NCBI RefSeq assembly: GCF_914767665.1
Contig: NC_059507.1
Coordinates: forward strand, 558,001 to 622,000
Length of the DNA stretch: 64,000 bases
Direction of reading: 5' to 3'
Origin: Harmonia axyridis
Taxonomy: Eukaryota; Arthropoda; Insecta; Coleoptera; Coccinellidae
The notes under the pieces were generated by a model. The model had not been told where the DNA came from. It worked only from the letters and a program-made list of their open reading frames with translations, and ran no database searches. Made by a program: the position numbers and the translations under genes. Positions 50,601 to 58,300 of the stretch are shown here, one piece after another (position 1 is the first letter of the stretch; the number at the start of each line of letters is the position of its first letter).

Positions 50601-51720
50601 AAGGGTTTTCCGATAGAAATGAAAAAATGATACATTTTAAAATAGTTTTACTGGCAATACTGTGTATTATTTTATGACATTTCTTATGTCATTTATGTTC
50701 AGTAGCTTACGTCATTTAACCATGGAAAGATACACGCTTCAACAACGTTTAGAAATTGTTAAATTGTTTTATACTCCACAGGCCAATTGAAAAGTCCCCG
50801 GTCTACCATAGTAAAACACATTTTTTTTGGCAAAATTCGATGTTATTATTCAACATAGTTGCCTTCGAGGGCTATACAGCGATTATAGCGATCTTCCAAC
50901 TTTTCGATGCCATTTTTATAGTACGATTTGTCTTTCGTTTCAAAATAGGCCTCAGTTTCGGCGATTACTTCTTCATTAGCGCTAAATTTCTTTCCAGCGA
51001 GCATTCTTGTGAGGTCTGAGAACAGAAAAAAGTCGCTGGGAGCCAGATCTGGCGAATACGGTGGATGCAGAAGCAATTCGAAGCTCAATCCATGCAATTT
51101 TGCCATTGTTTTCTGACACGGCGCATTGTCTTGATGAAACAGCACCTTTTTTTCTTCAAATGATGCCGTTTCGTAACGATTTCATCCTTTGATAGATCCA
51201 ATAACGCTATAAAATAATCACTGTTGATGGTCTGGCCTTTTTGGAGGTAATCAATGAATATTATACCTTGCACATTCCAGGATACTGATGCCATAACCTT
51301 GCCAGCCGACTGTTGTGTTTTTCCACGCTTTGGATTTTCGATACCATTTTTGTAGTACGATTTGTCTTTCGCTTCAAAATAGGCCTCAATTTGTTAAGAC
51401 AATTAAACAATTTCAAAACATTGTTGAAACATTTATCTCTTCATGATTAAATGACACAATAAACTGAACACAAATGATATAAGATATGTCAAGAAATAAT
51501 ACAATAATACTCATTATAACCCTTTTTTAAATGTATCATTCCTATTGGAAAAACTTTTAATTTTTTACTACAGTATTCTTCATTCGATATTGTGAACTCA
51601 AATCCATTGAAAAGATCTTTCACTAATAGGACTGATGTTTAATTTGAATTAAAAAAAAATTTTTTTCTGTTTTTTTTTCCAATTTTCAACGAAACTCACC
51701 CCTTCCATTTTTCGTTCCAT
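32676..51720 (-). CDS. trpl: TRPL-like (TRPC-class) cation channel
   Basis: Eighteen exons join in frame to 1,303 aa: 51720-51700, 49727-49600, 47587-47350, 46153-46011, 43387-43207, 41786-41592, 39847-39613, 39517-39365, 39220-38965, 38604-38471, 38409-38286, 36479-36284, 36225-36058, 34979-34754, 34687-34558, 34503-34423, 34362-33192 and 32807-32676. Order: ankyrin repeats (INCVDSLGRGALTISI; TPLILAAHRNNYEIIKILL), TRP_2 linker (CGCDECITSS), transmembrane exons, pore (FWASFGLVDLSSF), S6 (IVLLNLLIAMMSNSY) and TRP box EWKFAR at about 674-679. EHSDTEWKFARTKLW and MRALVWRYVAA point to TRPL; TRP-gamma cannot be excluded. Family role: light- or PLC-gated Ca2+/cation entry at the plasma membrane. 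A long acidic Ser/Thr/Glu tail ends in FGWL. The 7-residue first exon is the least certain. Confidence 0.88.
33052..33167. mobile_element. mini hairpin element, TAC-GGTGTC ends
   Basis: 'ggtgtcccgaatttgatgc' at the left is mirrored by 'agcatcgaatttttgacacc' at the right, closing in CCCTGTA. At 116 bp it is the smallest member of the CACCCTGTA-ended group. It is in the last intron of the TRPL-like gene. A lone related left end is at 21890. Confidence 0.7.
35014..35954 (-). mobile_element. Tc1/mariner deletion derivative, copy 4 (trpl intron 13)
   Basis: Same ends and the same deletion joint ('aataaaatgg' beside 'cttagtgcgcgatacg') as copies 2, 3 and 5. The catalytic part reads on the minus strand, but an internal two-base insertion near 35510 splits the frame (35505-35741 and 35117-35488). 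Confidence 0.9.
36686..38242. mobile_element. 1.56-kb hairpin element with TACAGGGTG ends
   Basis: The left end TACAGGGTGGGCAAATTTCG is mirrored by the right end CGAAATTTGCCCACCCTGTA. The arms pair over about 700 bases each, for example 'cgaatctagatatatttt' near 37271 against 'atatatctagattcgaat' near 37644. The arms have no coding capacity. Located in a TRPL-like intron between two pore-region exons. Confidence 0.88.
39870..41570. repeat. complex AACTAACTAA satellite with direct and inverted units
   Basis: About 1.7 kb of 'aactaactaa'/'ttagttagtt' low-complexity DNA is interspersed with a longer unit ('gaggtcttcaca..cgcgtaaatatat..actcactaaatatctaac'). The unit occurs in direct orientation near 39975, 40272, 40632, 40803 and 41285, and inverted near 40140 and 40510. 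It nearly fills the intron between exon 6 (ends 41592) and exon 7 (starts 39847) of the TRPL-like gene, reaching to about 20 bases from both. Confidence 0.85.
41821..42620 (+). mobile_element. 3' end of a non-LTR retrotransposon (two partial copies)
   Basis: The frame at 42247-42516 encodes GFLTAFCDLRKHLMRMSLAE followed by a C-x2-C-x8-H-x4-C zinc-knuckle-like motif (CRFC ... DHLVMEC). This is the typical C-terminal tail after the RNase H domain of R1/I/jockey-type elements. A shorter copy of the same 3' region lies at about 41826-42030. The related fragment in trp is at 62430-63730. Confidence 0.72.
43491..44865. mobile_element. 1.38-kb hairpin element with TACAGGGTG ends
   Basis: TACAGGGTGGGCAAATAAGC at the left is mirrored by GCTTATTTGCCCACCCTGTA at the right. 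Arms of about 650 bases pair almost throughout, for example 'gatatcttcttcaactgat'-type blocks and 'ccgctagggggcgtaat' against 'attacgccccctagcgg'. It differs in interior sequence from the element at 36686 but shares the first ten to fourteen bases. In a TRPL-like intron. Confidence 0.88.
45199..45950. mobile_element. TTTTCCAATA-type Tc1/mariner relic, interrupted
   Basis: The left end is 'gggttttccaataagagt'. The right end has 'agcgggcttttcaaaatg' and 'cttattgggaaaaacc', the mirrored terminus. A hairpin element (45427-45840) sits in the middle, and little transposase sequence remains. Confidence 0.7.
45427..45840. mobile_element. long-hairpin element with TGACGTCA-type ends, copy 2
   Basis: Closely similar to 26608-27067: 'ttggcttattttcataaat', 'gacagaaggaacgaag' and 'tgtatcattccccagat' recur in the same order. 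Its left end is shortened and partly duplicated ('gctctattagtgtgagcacgctctatta'). It is nested inside a Tc1/mariner relic. Confidence 0.85.
46226..47150 (+). mobile_element. Tc1/mariner deletion derivative, copy 5 (trpl intron 3)
   Basis: Same ends and deletion joint as copies 2-4. This copy has the longest catalytic frame, 46395-47048 (217 codons), with SDEAHFW, WFQQDGATCH and RSCDSTALDYFLW. A short in-frame loss after LLKD and a changed DLTPL to DSTAL mark decay. Confidence 0.9.
48109..49379. mobile_element. 1.27-kb hairpin element with TACAGGGTG ends
   Basis: TACAGGGTGGTTCACCGGGA at the left mirrors TCCCGGTGAATCACCCTGTA at the right. The arms share 'gcctattagacgtttatgg', 'aacttccggttatacc' and the frame that gives mirrored ORFs at 48393-48668 and 49042-49317. 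A solitary related end is at 22985-23015 in TTC17. In trpl intron 2. Confidence 0.87.
49795..50085 (-). repeat. R-family interspersed repeat, copy 8
   Basis: It carries 'aaaatgttggctggcaaaac', 'tgtatcagaaatttgac', 'gagtaccaacatataataa' and 'gccacagaattagggaaa'. It lies in trpl intron 1, about 65 bases from exon 2. Confidence 0.75.
50599..51558. mobile_element. TTTTCCAATA-type Tc1/mariner relic, split by a mariner
   Basis: The left part (50599-50776) has the terminus 'gggttttccgatagaaatg' and a transposase start 'atggaaagatacacgctt' ending at 'aaattgttttatac'. The right part (about 51388-51558) has 'aaacattgttgaaac' and the terminus 'cctattggaaaaac'. A different mariner sits between them. Confidence 0.65.
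50777..51387 (-). mobile_element. truncated mariner transposon (nested)
   Basis: Minus-strand frames at 50846-51145 and 51085-51294 encode mariner transposase: WNVQGIIFIDYLQKGQTINS, then HQDNAPCQKTMAKL (second Asp) and HPPYSPDLAPSDFFLF (third Asp), to YNRCIALEGNYVE. A frameshift separates the two. The N-terminal third is missing. A shorter piece of the same family is at 52205-52520. Confidence 0.88.
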
Positions 51721-52204
51721 CTGGAAAATCCAATTTGTTTTCCCCTGAACAGTTCAACATTTAATAAAGAACACGTGGTTGAGATGAATCTTGTCTTTGA
51801 AGTGAAAGCAACGTGACTAAATCTTTTTTCTTACGATGGAGCAAATGAAAAGAAAATTACACATAATTACATTATTGAATTTAGAATATTGGATTAACCA
51901 AACCGTCCTGATTATTTGGGTAGGAAAGAAACCAATGCTAGACATTATAGGAATGTATTGACATACTTTTTTCAGGGTCAAGTTTTTTCAAGGTTTTTGA
52001 GCGGTTATTTTTGGAAAAAACCCTGCAATTTTCGAAATTTGATCTGAAAATGGCCGTAAATGATTATTCTGTTTGTCTGCCAACAGTGTCCACAATAACT
52101 CTCGAGCTGAATGTGCTAGAGACTTGAAAATTTCAGGGGAAGTTCAAAATTCGAATTTCTCGGTTGTTTTTCAATGGATGAAATCCATTTGATGATTTTG
52201 GAGA

Positions 52205-52520
52205 TATAACAGGCCAATTGAAGTCCCCGGTCGAGTAAAACACATTTTTTTGGGAAAATTCGATTTTATTATTCAACATAGTTGCCTTCGAGGGCGATAC
52301 AGCGATTATAGCGATCTTCTAACTTTTCGATACCATTTTTGTGTTATGATTTGTCTTTCGTTTCAAAATAGGCCTCAGTTTCGGCGATTACTTCATCATT
52401 GGCGCTAAATTTCTTCACATCCAGCAATCTTTTGAGGTTTGAGAACAGGAAAAAGTCGCTGGGGGCCAGATCTGGCGAATATGGTGGATGCAGAAGCAAT
52501 TCCAATACCAATTCATGCAA
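52205..52520 (-). mobile_element. mariner 3' fragment
   Basis: The antisense words 'aacatagttgccttcgag', 'agcgattatagcgatctt' and 'aagtcgctgggggccag' match the 3' half of the mariner at 50777-51387, including its terminus 'ccaattgaagtccccggt'. It is truncated at the TA microsatellite. Confidence 0.8.
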
Positions 52521-52531
52521 TTTTTGAGAAA

Positions 52532-52537
<6 letters not shown>

Positions 52538-52566
<29 letters not shown>
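52538..52566. repeat. (TA)n microsatellite
   Basis: About fourteen TA units, adjoining the broken end of a mariner fragment. Confidence 0.9.
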
Positions 52567-52569
<3 letters not shown>

Positions 52570-53244
52570 CTTTATCCCATTTGTTACCTTTCGGTGTATG
52601 GGTTTCATTATCTACATTTTCTATCTTAACAATAACTTAAAATAATTCTATGAAGAAAACTCAATAAAAGAATAGATAGTCCATTAATTGAATAATGTTG
52701 TTCATGAATACTTCTTGAATTTATATAATTTTGATAGAACAATTCAACAATTTCTAAACGTTGTTGAACCTGTATCTTTCATGAGAAATGTCTAAATAAT
52801 ACATTGTTATCATTAAAACCATTTTAAATTGTATAATTTCTATTGGAAAACTTCCAGACTGTGTTCCTTTTTTTTGTGATATAGTTAAACGGATTCTTAT
52901 GAGTTTATAGGTCGAGCTTTCCGGTGGATTCTTAGCATAATAAAATTCCTGTAAAATTGAAATTGCAATCACGAAAAAATTTGGCAATGTAACTCCCTTA
53001 AGCATAGTATAGCACATTGAATTTATGTAATTTATTAGATTACCCCTCGTAGAAAAAACGATAATTGAATTTGCTCAATGGAGGTCAATGAAGACCTACA
53101 ACCATCCAAACGCAGGGCAGGCTTTGGCAATAATTGCATTTCTCAAGAAATTCTCACTGCAGATTATAACTCTCGATAATCTTGAGTTTCAACGGTTCAC
53201 TTTTCATTGTTCATCCATAATGGGATTGAAACTCCACTTATTTT

Positions 53245-54115
53245 GAAATAGTTATTTATAATACAAGTGCAGAAGGCATTGATATTCTTCCACGAGTTCA
53301 AAATTCAAAAATGAGCCATGATTTGGTGAATTTTTTTGAAGAACTAGTGATAGATTAAGCCATAGAGTACTAAACATAGGTAGAGGGAGTATACGCAATT
53401 TTTACATGTCCCCAACGTGCTTAGATTATGTTGTCAGATTGTGATATATTTTCAAATCCACAATTTTACTATATCGTTATGAATGAATATTATATCGAAT
53501 GAAATATATTTATTTGAGTGAGTCCCGATTAAATATGCAAAGTTGAATATTTGTAATCCGCTATTTTTTCTAACTATCGAATTTATAATAATCAGAATAT
53601 TTATCAGTTTCTGTATCTACCTGCTGAAATCCAAGGTTTGGCAACTTTTGCTCTCCTAGTGTCATCGGTTGTTTCACGTCGTTTGGCGCGCTTGAACTTT
53701 GTTTTCTGAATTTCTGATATATGTAAGTATTTATTTCAATATATTTTGAGTTGATATTACACTTTGATTCACTATGGAACATAAGAAGTGCGTTCTTTGT
53801 GGAGAAACTCGCGAATTGAGTGAAATATCGTATCACTCATATGTTTTAATTTCCGCGCGCTTCATGTCAAATTTGATAGTTCATGTTGGGGACAAAATTT
53901 GCTTACTGAAAATGACATATGAGACCTCTATCTAAGTTCATTTCTCTGAGAATCAAGCCTCCTCTACGAGTATTATACATTATTTTCTCTAATTCACTGA
54001 ACTTTTGTTGAAATTAATGGAAAATTGCCATAAATATCGTTAAGTGATTTTTTCATTGAAAATTGTTGGTTGGCAGAACTGTTATCTGTACTAAAAATTA
54101 ACTTTTCGCAAACTG
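53245..54115. repeat. R-family repeat pieces, copy 9
   Basis: One piece (53245-53345) shows 'aatacaagtgcagaaggc' and 'ttcttccacgagttcaaa'. A second (53955-54115) shows 'acgagtattatacattat' and 'ttggttggcagaactgt'. The roughly 600 bases between them are unrelated AT-rich sequence, so they may be one copy split by an insertion. Confidence 0.6.
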
Positions 54116-54151
54116 ATATTGAGATTTTTTTTTCAAATAAGATACCATGTA

Positions 54152-54749
54152 TCTATATCTTAATATATATATTTCTTGTGTGCGTGTGTATGTGACTGAA
54201 CTCCTCCTAAACGACTGGACCAATTTTGATGAAATTTTTTGTGTGTGTTCGTGGAGATTCGAGAATGGTTTAGATTTACAGTTTGGTCTACTGGAAAATG
54301 TTTTTTCAATTAATTGCTTATTTATAAGGAGTTGTTGATTTTGGAATGTCAAACGATGACATTTTGTGGCTTAGACATAGAAAATCCGTGTTTTTCTCAC
54401 GGCCAATTGTACGTTGCGTGTTCCAGAGTTGGAAAACCATCGAGTTTGTTTGTTTATACTCCTCATGGACTAACTAAAAATATTGTACATCCAATGGCAT
54501 TACGATAAATTAAGTTTTTGTAAATTAAAAAAAAATAAATATATATGTTATAAAATGTTTTGAGTGCAAGCTTTTTCACCTTTCATTAAAATGAGTTAAA
54601 GTTTTCATTTACGATGCTGTTATTTATTTAACAAAGTAATAACTTTTCAATAATAATTTTCATCAAAGCGGTCCAGATTGTTTCAGCTCATTAAAAAAAG
54701 TATGAAATTAAAGACGTGTGTACAGGACAACGTCTGTCGGGTCCGCTAG
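54152..54749 (+). mobile_element. deleted Helitron
   Basis: The 5' region has the classic 'gaactcctcctaaacgact' followed by 'ggaccaattttgatgaaat'. The interior (54341-54508) encodes LYVACSRVGKPSSLFVYTP, the C-terminal end of the Pif1-like helicase domain of Helitron Rep/Hel proteins. The 3' end is 'cgtctgtcgggtccgCTAG' followed by T, the expected Helitron terminus. At about 600 bp it lacks the Rep domain and most of the helicase, so it is a non-autonomous derivative. Confidence 0.85.
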
Positions 54750-54768
54750 TTTCTATATATTTCGATTA

Positions 54769-55080
54769 AATCTTAGGTCAATAATGTTATTTTTTATATG
54801 ATTGTACCCGGTCTACACAGATGTACAGGGTAGGCCAAATTGGACCAAAAATAAAGCATACTTGATATCTTTCTGAAGACATGTTCGAGACATTGAATTT
54901 TCAAATTTCATCTGAATTTCGAACTAAATAGAGCAGAACAGAAAATTTGATAATTCAATATCGAACATGACTTTAGAAATATATTGAGTATGCTTTATTT
55001 TTGGTTCAATTTGGCCTACCCTGTACATCTGTGTGGACCGGGCACAATTATATAAAAAATAACGTTATTGAACTAAGATT
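54769..55080. repeat. 312-bp near-perfect hairpin containing TACAGGGTAGG
   Basis: 'aatcttaggtcaataa' at the left mirrors 'ttattgaactaagatt' at the right. Inside, 'acacagatgtacagggtagg' mirrors 'cctaccctgtacatctgtgt'. The hairpin extends about 55 bases beyond the CAGGGTG-type core on each side. It lies about 220 bp upstream of the trp start codon. Confidence 0.85.
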
Positions 55081-55303
55081 TCACCTAAATCCATAAGGTT
55101 CCAAAGGTTCATAATTGAAAATATCGAGAAGCAGTTCCAAAAAAAAAAACGGTTGATATCGCCACACTGATGGGCTAGTCCGGCCCTTAACTAACTATAA
55201 TCCGTACAGCTTACCCATGGGAAAAACACTAATTCGTTTCAATAATGTTCGGAACCTTATAGCAACCGATATCAAAATATCAAGATTGACAATAAAATCA
55301 AAC

Positions 55304-58300
55304 ATGGAAACTACTGAATCTCGTCAGAATCTCTTGAATTGCACTGAGCAAAGGGGCAGTGAGGCTAACTATAACGCCTTGAAGGATATTCCGGATAAGC
55401 CTTTATCTGAAATAGAAAAGACTTTTTTGCTTCATGCTGAAAGAGGAGATGTGGCTACAGTGCGAAGGTATGTAAGCTTTAGAATATTTGCTTATTTTAC
55501 TTTCAGTCAATATATCTAGTTTATATCATTGTAATTTGGTGTCAGATGGAATAGGAAAAATACTTTTTCAGAAACATTAACTTTAATTTAACTATTAAAT
55601 TACTTTCCTGAAATCTCAAAATTCAAAATTAAAAAAAAAAGAATATATAACAAGGAGTTTTATTCCACATCAATAGAAATGTTATTGAAAATTTCATAAA
55701 TTTAAAACCATTATGAGCTTAATTTTTCATTGAAGAAAATTCAAATTACAATAATCATAATGCTATCAAGTTTTCCAAATATTTAGCTCTTCTGTTTCGA
55801 TGTTTGTTTGTTACGATTATTTCCATTTCAATTTCTTAATTCTTTGCCTTTCAACTTATTATATAGAATCCTCAAACAAGCAGGAAATAGTTATTTATAA
55901 TATGAGTATAGAAGGAATTGATATTTTTCCACGAGTTTTAAATTAAAAAAAGAACCTCGAAATGACGAGTTTTTTGAATGAACGAGTGTAAGAATGAGCC
56001 TTCTATACTAGTATTATACCTTATTTTCTCTTATTCTTCTAAGTTCGAGTTCCAAGTACCAACATATAATAATGAAATATAACCGTAAAATCTGCGTGAA
56101 ACTGAGATATTCCAGCACGATTTTGTTCTGCAAGGTACAGCAGAATGCAATGAATGAATGAATTTGCCACAGAATTAAAAAAATACAGTCAGCAACTACT
56201 TTGGTATCCAATTTTATCGAAAGTGAAATAATGGCAGGAAATATTTTATATCTTCTGTATTATATGCAAATATAGTTCATTTCTTATAATAGTAGAAGCA
56301 ATAAAGTAGATAGATTTTACAAAAATGTTGGCAACGTCATTTCAATCAATCTCCCCTAATTATTGATTTTGAGTAACTAAACGAATTTTCGTTATCTATA
56401 GGATTATCGAAGAATACAAGGAATTCAAAGAGGAGTTCGACATCAACTGTGTAGATGCACTCAATAGATCAGCTTTAATTAGTGCCATAGAGAATGAGAA
56501 CATAGATTTAATCAAGGTCCTTCTAGAAAAGGGTATAGCAGTAAAAGTGAGTCCAAAAGGTTTTTCATCCCTAAAAACCCAAACTTAACTCAAATTCTTA
56601 TTCAGGATGGTCTTCTACACGCCATCAAAGAAGAATATGTGGAAGCAGTGGAGGTCCTACTGCTATACGAGGAAAAACATCATATACCTGGAGAGGCTTA
56701 CGTAAGGAAAATTATAGGAAGTATACGCCAAGTCTAATCTTTTTCTTCCAGAGCTGGGAAAGAGTTGACAGGTGCTCTTCAACTTTTACTGCCGACATAA
56801 CACCATTAATTCTAGCTGCCCACAAGAACAATTTCGAGATAATCAAGATCCTTCTAGACAGAGGTGCCACATTGCCCATGCCCCATGATGTCAGGTAGTT
56901 CCCTAATTTTCACATATCCAGGTACAACTACTTGGACATCTTCATGTTTCCAGGTGTGGCTGCGACGATTGCGTAGCTTCAAGTACTGCAGACTCCCTCC
57001 AACACTCCCAATCAAGAATCAACGCTTACAGAGCCTTAACAGCGCCATCTCTGATAGCCTTGTCTTCCAACGATCCAATATTGACAGCGTTTCAGCTGTC
57101 TTGGGATCTCAGAAGGTTGAGCAGGATGGAAACAGAGTTTAGAGCCGAGTATAACGTGAGGTCTTATAAAAAAACACGAAAAAAATCCTAATTCAACTCT
57201 TCTTATTTTCAGGAAATGAGGGGTAAGGTCCAAACTTTTGCTACTGCCTTACTACATCACGTTAGGAGTTCTTACGAGTTGGAGGTTATGCTGAATTATG
57301 ATCCTACTGGAGAAACGTGGGATCCAGGGGAGCATCAGTCTTTGGAAAGGCTTAAACTTGCCATTAAGTACAAGCAGAAACAGGTAAACAATAATGAAAT
57401 TTTTAGAGAACTTAATGAAAGAACTAGTTTACGTACTAACGAAAAAAATCGTTGAAGAACTGAGGAACTTTATAAATGAACAAGTTCACGAACTATACGA
57501 AAGAAGTAGTTGATAAATTAACGATTTATGTAAGAACTCATTGGAGAACTAACGACCTTGCGAACTAACTTTGAATATATGAAAAAACTCATTAAGGAAC
57601 TGAGGAACTTTATAAAAGGACAAAAAATATATGAAAGACTTAGTATTGAATTAAAGAACTTCATGTAAGAACTAATGCGTAAAAAAGTGGAGTATATGAG
57701 TATATTATGAAAAAATCCGTTAAAGAACTCTATGAAAGAACTCAGCAACTTTATGAAAGAACTAAGGAACTTTATGAAAGAACTAAGGAACTTTATGAAA
57801 GAACTAAGGAACTTTATGAAAGAACTAAAGAACTTTATGAAAGAACTAAGGAACTTTATAAAAGAACTAAGGAAATTTATGAAAAAACTAGCTCGACAAG
57901 TAACGAACAACGAGTAAATAACAGATCTCATTGAAGTACCAGCTTGTTAACTAACGAACTACGAGTATCGCAAAACACTCGTTGAAAATTTATGGAATAT
58001 TAATGAACTACGAGTATAGCAAAACACTCGTTGAAAAATCATGGAATATTATGTAAGAACGAAGCCCAAGAACTAACGAGTAAAATAAAAAAAGTAGTTG
58101 TCCAACTAATGAAGTACTGATATCAAAAGAACTCGTTAGAGAACTGAGGAAGTTTATGTAAGAACTAGTTCCATCTAGAAAGAACTAGTTCTTCTGAGGA
58201 AATTTATGAAAGAACTAGTTCTTCCACAAAGTTCTTTAGTTCTCTAATGAGTTATACAGGGTGTTTCCTAAACATGCGGCAAAAATTCAGGGGGTTGTTC

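Larger units (their letters stand above)
51721..55303. promoter_or_regulatory. intergenic region between the divergent trpl and trp genes
   Basis: About 3.6 kb between the two start codons must hold both promoters. It is filled with a mariner fragment (52205-52520), a TA microsatellite (52538-52566), R-repeat pieces (53245-53345 and 53955-54115), a deleted Helitron (54152-54749) and a hairpin (54769-55080). A TAATCC word (an Orthodenticle-type site) lies at 55196, upstream of trp. No other conserved element was recognised. Confidence 0.5.

Noticed and set aside
53760..53935. Short plus-strand frame with KKCVLCGETRELSE, zinc-finger-like
   Set aside because: It is only about 50 residues with a single CxxC, no splice support and no neighbours; it may be a transposon remnant but cannot be assigned.
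57707..57934. Open frame of LYERTKE heptad repeats, coiled-coil-like
   Set aside because: It is the translation of a 21-bp intronic minisatellite between two well-supported trp exons; there is no conserved flank and no splice sites that would include it.
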